A stretch of 64,000 bases of DNA from Rutpela maculata. Taxonomy: Eukaryota > Arthropoda > Insecta > Coleoptera > Cerambycidae. The position numbers were made by a program, and so were the translations under genes. The DNA is taken from contig OW386289.2 of NCBI GenBank assembly GCA_936432065.2, forward strand, positions 87,975,736 through 88,039,735, given 5' to 3'. The notes beneath the pieces are model-generated. The model saw only the letters and a program-made list of their open reading frames with translations. It was not told the origin of the DNA and ran no database searches. Below, in pieces: positions 61,203 to 64,000 of this stretch (its first letter is position 1; the number at the start of each line of letters is the position of its first letter).

Positions 61203-62625
61203 GATTTTATTGACAGGAAATGATAACAAAATTTACAATATAACATGTTAATAATTGTACCAGTTATTGCCTCTCATATGGCAGAGTTCAAACAGTCTGT
61301 CCGTGGGACAGACATAACATAATGCAACTTATTTATTTCCCTTTGAATGTCAGTGATGTTGAAAAGATTTCCAAGTCATGAGCATGGGAATAGTTTAGGA
61401 TCACAGGTCAAATTATTTTTTTTTAATATTAACTGGTCATCGTCTACGTAGAAGACCCAACAGTGAAAGCTTATACATGAAACCTTTTTTAGCTCGATAA
61501 AGACAACGTTATGGGACATGGGCGCAGCCAGGGGGGGAGCCATGCCCCTCCCCAAGCCGTCTTCCATGAGCCAAAAAATAAGGAAGCAGTACAAATCAGT
61601 ATCTAAATTATCCCTCGAAATAAATATTTTGTAATTAACGCCAATATTATCTAATAGAGGAATCTACATACACATCCGTTTTCAACCATTTTCTGAAAAA
61701 TTTTCCTCATCCTCTGGGGAGGCCGGTTCTGCTGCCCCCCCCCCCCGATGAATTTTCTGGCTGCGCCACTGTTATGGGAATATTCATTGTCTAGAGAAAT
61801 GTATAAAGATCTCTTATTAATATGGCAGAATAGTTATGTACTGTACAAGAATTAAGTCTAAGAGATCTACATGATTCACGATTCATCATAAAATTACAGA
61901 ATCAACCAACTGAATGGTCATTTCTTCAAGAAATGTGACGAAGATTACACCCACCCAAACGTTGGGTTGACGTCATGAAGGGTCGTTGCCGGTTAGGCGC
62001 ACTAACAGGCAACGACGACATGACTGTTAGACGTGCCATACAGCAAATGGGAGCTAATTATAGAAATGTGTAGATCATAAAACGCTTGCCAAGATAAGAA
62101 GAACAAGTTGTTCAATATTAAACCGACTTCAAGATATCTACATATTTAATTTTTCTTAAAATAGAGATTGGATATTAACACCAACATTGAATTAACTTTT
62201 GGTTCTTCAACTTTATTTTTGTTCTTTATTATAAATCATATTACCTTACTAAGAGTTCTGTGAATATATTGAACATGGCTGACAGAAGCAATTCCCTCCG
62301 AAATACTCTGATTAATGCCATCCACAATGAAGGATTCTTTTTGTGGGTGATTTGGTGATTCCATGCTGCTTCCAACTTATCACCCAACCTCTTAGATTCA
62401 TCCTTTCTTAGAGTTTCGTACATATCATCTTCGTTTAGTTCTCTTTTATACCCTTTTACAAAATATGGCAACAACCAACTAAAATAAATTGTGTTATCTA
62501 TGTCTATGTCTAAATCAGAATAATGTAACTGCTTACCAAAAAAATACGTGTGATAATATGTTTGCCTTTTCGATGGGGTGCCTCTTTTTTGTTTTATTTG
62601 CATCTGCATATCTAATCTCTTCCAT
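31393..62625 (-). CDS. ABCC4/MRP4-like ABC transporter, whole spliced gene (10 coding exons)
   Basis: Full-length ABC exporter of subfamily C, expected to sit in a membrane and move organic anions or conjugates using ATP (role known for the family, substrate not readable here). Coding exons: 62537-62625, 62245-62478, 59100-59530, 56782-56938, 55413-56726, 54975-55356, 54689-54839, 46339-46569, 34956-35467, 31393-31848. Together they give 3957 nt with no stop until codon 1319. Every intron is GT-AG and every split codon closes. Order: short N-terminus without TMD0, TMD1 (about 60-400), NBD1 with Walker A 471-479, LSGGQ 561-565, Walker B 581-586; acidic linker around 660-720; TMD2 (about 730-1020); NBD2 with Walker A 1098-1105, FSVGQ 1200-1204, Walker B ending DE at 1224-1225, H-loop His 1256. 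Length fits MRP4-type proteins. The start ATG at 62625 is chosen because the family has a short N-terminus. The frame stays open up to an acceptor-like AG at 62660, so an upstream coding exon cannot be excluded. Confidence 0.93.
32385..32790. repeat. Foldback MITE in ABCC intron 9
   Basis: Left end TTTAAGGATAAGATTTTG and right end CAAAATCCTATCCTTAAA are complementary; the centre is related in reverse to 20220-20480. About 400 bp. Confidence 0.6.
33261..33592. repeat. 118-bp tandem array (about 2.8 units)
   Basis: TAATTAGATT recurs at 33265, 33383 and 33501, each followed by GATAGAT.TGTC, CAACTTGTTAACACCAAACT and ATCTATAAAT blocks. Period 118 bp. Lies in ABCC intron 9. Confidence 0.85.
33802..34186 (-). 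pseudogene. C-terminal remnant of a MULE-type (SWIM zinc finger) transposase
   Basis: The first frame ends with WIHGKCAFYKEYMCKHIMSQ, resembling the CKHI part of a SWIM zinc finger. After a one-base shift the other frame continues LAKPSLEAKNVPISQKRKRG and RPTKSKPALIIQ to a stop, with an AT-hook-like RGRP. A finger followed by 'EAK.VP..QKRKRGRP.K..AL' is the tail I recall from many insect MULE-type transposase-like genes. The leading cysteine pair of the finger appears lost and no catalytic part is present. Lies in ABCC intron 9. Confidence 0.6.
34618..34760 (+). repeat. Fragment of composite repeat family
   Basis: Shares the C-rich CCACCCCCACTACCA stretch, TATTAAAGGGGGTAAAAAT and GTGTACAAGAA blocks with copies at 4370, 47200, 48880 and 51180. 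Confidence 0.55.
34856..34910 (+). repeat. Truncated 3' end of the 5S-derived SINE
   Basis: CTTGGTAGCGTAAATAGACC followed by an AT-rich tail, matching the last 55-60 bp of the element at 25445-25785. It lies just past the donor of ABCC exon 9. Confidence 0.55.
34956..35467 (-). CDS. ABCC gene, coding exon 9 (end of TMD2, NBD2 first half)
   Basis: Acceptor TTTTTCAG. Begins IFGGNVGLALTQ, then GMQQWSEMENQMTSVERV (elbow before NBD2), Walker A GRTGAGKSS and the Q-loop IIPQEPVLFSGTLR. Phase 0 donor GTATGT directly after the codons for EYNDD. A truncated 3' end of the 5S SINE family lies about 50 nt past this donor. Confidence 0.95.
36116..36900. repeat. ATACAGGGTG-type repeat region, no gene
   Basis: Starts ATACAGGGTGTTCC at 36116, an end motif also seen at other sites in this window. 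The minus-strand frame at 36467-36742 looks like repeat sequence (Lys-rich, low complexity) and not a gene. Confidence 0.5.
36981..37060. repeat. 80-bp near-perfect palindrome without spacer
   Basis: Two 40-nt arms, ATTTTCCACAATAACATTCG onward and its complement, differ at one position. It would form a long hairpin as single strand. It sits about 120 bp outside the left Penelope-like copy. Confidence 0.85.
37727..37918 (-). pseudogene. GIY-YIG endonuclease domain of Penelope-like element (minus copy)
   Basis: Contains IYSIPCECNK, YVGESSRPFSVRLSEHR and a C-terminal CEHAWENGHE, matching the IYS/YVG motif pair, catalytic Arg and following His-rich segment of Penelope GIY-YIG domains. The frame ends early at RQKF, so it is truncated. 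Confidence 0.75.
38675..39127 (-). pseudogene. Non-LTR ORF2, C-terminal part
   Basis: In a third frame, overlapping the end of the RT core. Starts SDPSLNMCHLFGPHTIMYM and runs through SVQRKFLKFMYFR, the usual post-RT region with 'ESVQ.KFLK'. Ends at CLNALKTYYQRN. Confidence 0.7.
39109..40137 (-). pseudogene. Non-LTR ORF2, reverse transcriptase core
   Basis: 342 codons covering the RT palm: TTGPDGIPAFLLRD, VCPIFKKGDK, HGFMKGRSTTTNL, IYTDFSKAFDRLDH (first catalytic Asp), TSGVPQGSVLGPLFF, and LMYADDLKLF (catalytic YADD), followed by the thumb region. RT motifs look intact in this frame, but frameshifts lie on both sides. Confidence 0.82.
40139..41098 (-). pseudogene. Non-LTR ORF2, endonuclease end and connector
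   Basis: Frame starts within the endonuclease (NNILILGDFNITHYAHYF, then ALNISL) and ends with ALKKNKK at an A-run, where a frameshift separates it from the RT frame that starts at 40137. A G-run at 41201-41207 causes another frameshift upstream. Confidence 0.75.
41950..41981. repeat. GATA/GACA microsatellite, 3' tail of the non-LTR element
   Basis: About eight tetranucleotide units. Read on the minus strand it terminates the retrotransposon 3' UTR. Confidence 0.8.
42340..44925 (-). pseudogene. 861-codon non-LTR ORF2 with part of RT deleted in frame
   Basis: Endonuclease domain complete by motif: HINIQ with N7, SEH with E31, YRS, GDFN with D138, PDH with D199-H200. RT follows with VPIFKKGDPNMPDNYRPISI, GVPQGSVLGPLLF and YADD at 600-603. 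Between residues 519 and 523, however, TVSHNLLIEKL directly follows the end of the fingers, so the segment with the QxGFR motif and the first catalytic Asp (F.DL.KAFD) is absent. The frame stays open, which hides the loss. C-terminal part ends around YNTRSANYL and NKLPESF. Not expected to be an active polymerase. Confidence 0.85.
44988..45190 (-). pseudogene. ORF1 C-terminal fragment of the non-LTR element
   Basis: Reads GCEKLDKKDNSTSSFKVCF and DPSIWLDGAAVKRFKFPPSN before a TAG at 44988-44990, about 60 nt upstream of ORF2. 'YDPS.WP.G' near the end is typical of ORF1 tails in this group. Cut at the 5' truncation point. Confidence 0.65.
46339..46569 (-). CDS. ABCC gene, coding exon 8 (TMD2)
   Basis: Acceptor GAATTTTTAG. 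Completes Thr and continues RSPIYTHLSASLQGLTTIRAF, the universally conserved ABCC intracellular loop, then two membrane helices. Ends VQN plus one base, donor GTAGGT. The next intron is 10.9 kb and contains the Penelope/non-LTR nest. Confidence 0.95.
46603..48094. repeat. Composite repeat, copy with TTATACTCTTCGC inverted ends
   Basis: Left end TTATACTCTTCGC (46606-46618), right end GCGAAGAGTATAA (48082-48094). The interior has a GTCTGTCTGTCCG stretch, a C/G-rich CCACCCCC stretch and a tRNA-like segment (47785-47860). No protein seen. Related pieces occur at 48240-49480, 49980-51350, 54264-54395, 34618 and 4360. Confidence 0.6.
47785..47860 (+). repeat. tRNA-like (SINE-type) pol III promoter segment in composite repeat
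   Basis: TGGTCTCATGGCTAAAGC resembles an A box and GGCTAGAATCC a B box at tRNA-like spacing. It does not fold into an intact tRNA, so I do not call a tRNA gene. Confidence 0.45.
48240..49480. repeat. Composite repeat, second copy
   Basis: Contains the same blocks as 46603-48094, partly inverted: the TAGGCTTAGAATG / AACGTCGAGATTTT segment (48540), a TCTG/TCGG microsatellite (48594-48652), the CCACCCCCACC stretch, and a tRNA-like stretch GATCCAGTGGCTAAAGC (49175) with GTTCTAATCCC further on. An unoccupied version of the piggyBac insertion site lies at 49068-49105. Confidence 0.6.
49980..51350. repeat. Composite repeat, third copy, with piggyBac at its right side
   Basis: Blocks at 50030-50170 and 50810-51350 belong to the family, and the copy resumes after the piggyBac element at 54264-54395. 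Between them lies the 30-bp minisatellite. No gene. Confidence 0.55.
50437..50710. repeat. 30-bp minisatellite (about 9 units)
   Basis: Units of the type AGTATGGATGCGCAGTAGG followed by TTTCCTCGAGT. The period of exactly 30 bp keeps the minus-strand frame 50815-50423 open as decapeptide repeats (ASILLEVTYC and variants). I see no evidence that it is translated. Confidence 0.85.
51722..53653 (+). CDS. PiggyBac-type DDD transposase, 643 aa
   Basis: Cut-and-paste transposase expected to excise and insert at TTAA. Acidic, Ser-rich N-terminus (1-150) with a 33-residue tandem duplication (57-89 and 90-122). DDE_Tnp_1_7-type domain from about 155, with catalytic Asp candidates D323 in CIDETMVPFRG, D399 in LFTDNYYTS, and D501 in YNQAKGYIDLADQ; W519 follows in RKTTKWYRK. 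C-terminal zinc-binding cysteine cluster 593-636 (CVVC, CSGCKKRYC, CFFVDH). Length is normal for the family. No stop or frameshift. Start ATG is preceded by 367 nt of element sequence with a TATATATA at about 51442. Confidence 0.95.
   Translation: MGEYEREQKQLEAMWNDIMSEEESDISEFADVYLSDEYAPSHSSTGDSDIEVIVPKKRSKVPLTATNDGASTSSQQNVYSTTILNNVNQKRSKVDLTATNEGASTSGQQNVYSTTVVNNVDQVIEDIIAQYTVEDNNDKDSEIDLDNLTWAPVDGSSLKQFPFTVNDVGIKADLYEEYINKSPYDVFKLFITDDIVTYMVQETNRYAAQCLSKEGLKPRSRIKKWIPTNNIEMEQFLGMLLWMGLCNMPTLRSYWKKNPLYANQISKTISRNRFELLLKMWHFSDNEDVSLENDRLRKVTPLINKLVERFQEVSRPGLKICIDETMVPFRGRLRFRQYIKNKRHKFGIKLYKLCTEGGYTYNVKVYCGADTEKGGQASSNVVFSLMNNLLDSGRQLFTDNYYTSISLATELLKRNTHLIGTLRTNRKYVPKEVVQKKLKLKETCARESGTGIVVLKWRDKRDVLMLSTTHTDNKKKMKQRGGEIEKPEIVFEYNQAKGYIDLADQIKAYSHCLRKTTKWYRKLAIELLLGSTIVNAHIVYKEVTQNNISITEYREKLCLTLLEKGTPLAPDSDTDIEEEVEHILVVQSTRLRCVVCYRNLKDNQGRKIALSKSPRTKWQCSGCKKRYCVPCFFVDHDSKKKSQ
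53810..54044. repeat. Inverted repeat in piggyBac 3' region
   Basis: Arms of about 75 nt: TTACAACTAATTGCCACAAA on the left and TTTGTGGCCATTAGTTGTAA on the right, with further matches outward (GATGATATGAAA / TTTCGTATCATC). It lies after the transposase stop and inside the right end. Could be a MITE insertion or an internal structural feature of the element. Confidence 0.75.
54264..54400. repeat. Remainder of composite repeat after piggyBac
   Basis: Continues AGTTCCATAAACAATTATTT and ends near GGAAGTAGTGATTCCTTAGG, the same ending as at 4615-4640 and 50005. Confidence 0.6.
54689..54839 (-). CDS. ABCC gene, coding exon 7 (TMD2)
   Basis: Short exon with two hydrophobic segments (IGFIVLAITIII and ILIPTVIILTIFYFI) followed by LATSRDVKRVEAV, the conserved TSR block. 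Ends with one base of the next codon. The following intron (46570-54688) contains the piggyBac element and composite repeats. Confidence 0.92.
54975..55356 (-). CDS. ABCC gene, coding exon 6 (TMD2)
   Basis: Begins VNVEQWRTETN, then an extracellular Asn-rich stretch with possible N-glycosylation sites (NNTNENGT), a membrane helix, and the family-conserved NTNPPGRILNRFSKDIG block of TMD2. Phase 0 donor GTAAGT at 54974. Confidence 0.94.
55413..56726 (-). CDS. ABCC gene, coding exon 5 (end of TMD1, NBD1, linker)
   Basis: The largest exon, about 438 codons (residues 304-741). It holds the last helices of TMD1, the first nucleotide-binding domain with Walker A GTVGSGKTT, Q-loop region YASQEPWLF, signature LSGGQRARINLARAIY, Walker B IYLLDD and H-loop VTHQ. 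Then comes a strongly acidic linker (EEEEEEEADRK) and the first helix of TMD2. Intron 4 before it is 55 nt and intron 5 after it 56 nt. Confidence 0.96.
56782..56938 (-). CDS. ABCC gene, coding exon 4 (TMD1 cytoplasmic loop)
   Basis: Acceptor ATTATTTTAG, donor GTAAGTC. Encodes the very conserved ABCC loop with TDERVRLMSEIISGIQVIK and the following MYTWEKPFAKLVEMSR. It begins with two bases completing a Val codon from exon 3. Confidence 0.92.
56990..57380. other. Intron 3 sequence, nothing recognised
   Basis: AT-rich, no coding character or clear repeat structure. Confidence 0.5.
57380..57975. repeat. Degenerate tandem array with ACCCTG(C/T)ATA motif in ABCC intron 3
   Basis: CCACCCTGTATATTTTTCAC (57494) and variants at 57588, 57709, 57838 and 57956, each followed by ACTAAAAGTA and AAATATTATT blocks. 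Spacing is about 94-129 bp. Five diverged units. Confidence 0.7.
58090..58980. other. Intron 3 sequence, no gene
   Basis: No coding frame; nothing recognised beyond AT-rich unique sequence. Confidence 0.5.
59100..59530 (-). CDS. ABCC gene, coding exon 3 (TMD1)
   Basis: Acceptor ATTTTAG at 59537-59531. Codes for ISQPLLMTRLL and on through the first membrane domain, including the conserved LSNDVGRFD region and the helix after it. Ends MIIPFQ plus one base, donor GTAAG at 59099. About 144 codons. Confidence 0.94.
59540..61160. other. Intron 2 sequence, no gene recognised
   Basis: Short frames only. The plus-strand frames at 59569, 60435 and 60755 lack any family signature. Confidence 0.5.
61168..61202. 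repeat. AAT/TAA trinucleotide microsatellite
   Basis: About 11 perfect units, directly followed by ATGATTTTATTGACAGG. Confidence 0.9.
61517..61771. mobile_element. hAT-type MITE with 8-bp target duplication
   Basis: 255 bp, ends CATGGGCGCAGCCAGG and CTGGCTGCGCCACTG (inverted, first end slightly decayed). Flanked by TTATGGGA at 61509-61516 and 61772-61779. The interior has long G and C runs next to the ends and no ORF. Terminal CAGTGGCGCAGCC and an 8-bp TSD fit non-autonomous hAT elements. Lies in ABCC intron 2. Confidence 0.8.
62245..62478 (-). CDS. ABCC gene, coding exon 2
   Basis: Follows the acceptor TTATTTTAG. Starts WLLPYFVKGYKREL, the typical ABCC lead into the first transmembrane domain, and ends TELLV plus two bases of an Arg codon. 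Donor at 62244. Confidence 0.92.
62537..62625 (-). CDS. ABCC gene, coding exon 1 (start codon)
   Basis: Encodes residues 1-29 and two bases of codon 30, ending in the conserved ABCC stretch HPIEKANILS. Donor GTAAGC follows at 62536. The exon continues upstream as probable 5' UTR to an acceptor-like TATAG at 62661-62660, which suggests a further, unseen 5' exon. Intron 1 is only 58 nt. Confidence 0.82.
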
Positions 62626-63143
62626 AATTTCAGCTTTCTTAAATAATTCTTTGTACGAGCTATAAGAAAGTCAAAATTTTAATAGAAATAATTATATCAA
62701 TATATTTATATTCATTTTTTATTTTAGTGTTGAATAGGTTATTAAACTTAAAATTTTTGTACGTAAACACATTTTAATACAATTAGCCCAGGAATTTTGG
62801 TTTTTGACCATGAATTAATTATTGTAAAGCTGAAAATTTGCAGGATTGTAGTTTTGGTCCAGGACAACACGTACCAAAAAGTCCCCTACTCCCCTCCGTC
62901 GGCTTCCCAGTTTTTGAGGCACAAAAGGGCCTAAGTCACAGAAATTGCAGAGCTGGCTATAAAGTGCAGCGCGACGACACTCGGACAGTCATTAAGTGCT
63001 TTCATTGTTGCGTCGATCACGTGTAGTCTAAATAATCAAGCAGGCGTACGGCGAGCTATGCCTTCTTAGTTCAGTAGCTGTGACGGTCTTCGGAGTGTGT
63101 GCATCGGTTAAATGTTGCGGGAAAATTGAGTGATCGTAGTTAA

Positions 63144-63964
63144 GTCAAGTTGTCTCCTGAAGATGGAAATGTTGTGGTGATTCAGGGTGGGCTATCAACT
63201 TTGTTTCGGGCTAATGTGGAAAGAGGAGACACTGAAAATAAGGAGTTATTTAAATATCCCGTGAAGAAAAATTCATCTATCACCATACATGTGACATGCA
63301 GGTAAGTCCTACGGTACTCGATATTTCTAGAGAAATGTTACGAGTAGCCCAATACGCTGGTGTCTTAGTCGGATGCATAGTATTACATTGCCATTTTTAA
63401 TTGCAGGAAAAGTTACTCTAGACTTTCCACTATAAGGAAGTGCATTGCCATGGCCAAAACTGCACAGCCTGGAAGTGAGACGACTGAGCCGCGATTTAGA
63501 TCAGTCTTTTCGATATAAAAAGGGACTGTTTGTTCTGTGGAGAGGAAGCATGTATGAGGAAGGAGACGGAGGGCAATACAACCAGAGCGTGGCCAACAAG
63601 TGCCGCCTGTGAACAACAGTCGCTCTGCGCATATTTCCAGGTGAGGGCGTTAGGGAGAATAGTGTAGGAATTTAATCTCTCGAAAAGCTTTCAGCACTCA
63701 ACTAATCTGCATGTGTTTTCTTTGCAGGTCCAGCAATGGCTAGACGGCAATCTCAACTCGGAAGACTGGGGGTGGAAATCAGGACTCCATGGCCTGGTTC
63801 CGGTTCCTACCACAAGGCAGCCAACTCCTGATAGCCTTCTATGGCTAATTTCCTGTGCCTACAAGGCAGACTGCGGTGCCCGGTGTGAGTGCAGGATCTT
63901 TAATCTGAACTGCAGCATCATATGCAAGAGCTGTAGAGGATCCAGCTGCACAAACAGCCAGTGA
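63144..63964 (+). pseudogene. Spliced, deleted copy of an insect cysteine-rich repetitive protein family
   Basis: Three exon-like blocks with good GT-AG borders and matching phases: 63144-63301 (ends FKYPVKKNSSITIHVTC), 63407-63640 (KSYSRLSTIRKC, then after a frameshift near 63508 FDIKRDCLFCGEEAC), and 63728-63964 (VQQWLDGNLNSEDWGW, then LLWLISCAYKADCGARCECR and CKSCRGSSCTNSQ, stop TGA). The N-terminal CLFCG zinc-knuckle-like part and the CXC-like C-terminus are recalled from a large, repeated insect family of unknown function. The long middle of that family is missing between blocks 2 and 3. No start codon upstream (a TAA closes the frame at 63141). I cannot say which element it came from. 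Confidence 0.6.
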
Positions 63965-64000
63965 GCGGATATAGATATTGATCCGGACGACCTTACTTCC

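Noticed and set aside
61870..62060. Possible protein remnant (RWVDVMKGRCR..) in ABCC intron 2
   Set aside because: Too short and not clearly related to any family I can name.
62838..63026. 62-codon plus-strand frame upstream of the cysteine-rich pseudogene
   Set aside because: No homology signal and no splice link to the next block; probably 5' flank of that element.
1..64000. CRISPR arrays, operons, bacterial-type signals
   Set aside because: The tandem arrays here have no unique spacers, and the window is plainly eukaryotic with spliceosomal introns.

Overview
The window is AT-rich eukaryotic DNA with one spliced host gene and a very large load of transposable elements. The mix (piggyBac, jockey-type and CR1/Daphne-like non-LTR elements, a GIY-YIG Penelope-like element, MULE remnants, foldback elements, a 5S-derived SINE) and the closest recognisable gene family point to an insect. 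A beetle is my guess, but nothing in the window proves the order.

Host gene. On the minus strand, ten coding exons between 62625 and 31393 join into one open frame of 3957 nt (1318 codons plus stop). All nine introns are GT-AG and every split codon joins in phase. The product is a full ABC transporter of subfamily C, of the ABCC4/MRP4 type that insect annotations call 'multidrug resistance-associated protein lethal(2)03659'. Five introns or gaps are tiny (55-135 nt among four of them) while others reach 8.1 and 10.9 kb, and the large ones are filled with mobile elements.

Left part (1-31392, downstream of the gene). 1-5859 holds old repeats only. 5860-18242 is a nest that can be taken apart completely: an LTR element without coding capacity (+, TSD TTAG) is split by a second, younger member of the same family in reverse orientation (-, TSD AATA). 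That one is split by a terminal-inverted-repeat DNA element (11-bp TSD), which itself contains a 0.5-kb palindrome. 18243-25440 carries foldback elements, one of which holds broken pieces of a cysteine-rich ORF family. 25441-25790 is a 5S rRNA-derived SINE. 25990-28660 is a decayed, GC-richer jockey-type retrotransposon. 29895-30350 is a 120-bp tandem array.

Intronic elements. Intron 9 (31849-34955) holds a foldback element, a 118-bp tandem array, and a MULE transposase tail. Intron 8 (35468-46338) holds two head-to-head, 5'-truncated Penelope-like copies, each broken by a different non-LTR retrotransposon. The second of these has an 861-codon ORF from which the first catalytic block of reverse transcriptase has been cut in frame. 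Intron 7 (46570-54688) holds several copies of a composite repeat with tRNA-like promoter boxes, a 30-bp minisatellite, and an apparently intact 2909-bp piggyBac element with matching ends, TTAA duplications and a 643-aa transposase.

Right edge. 61517-61771 is a hAT-type MITE with an 8-bp duplication in intron 2. 63144-63964 is a three-exon, frameshifted, internally deleted copy of the same cysteine-rich family seen inside the foldback element at 22208.
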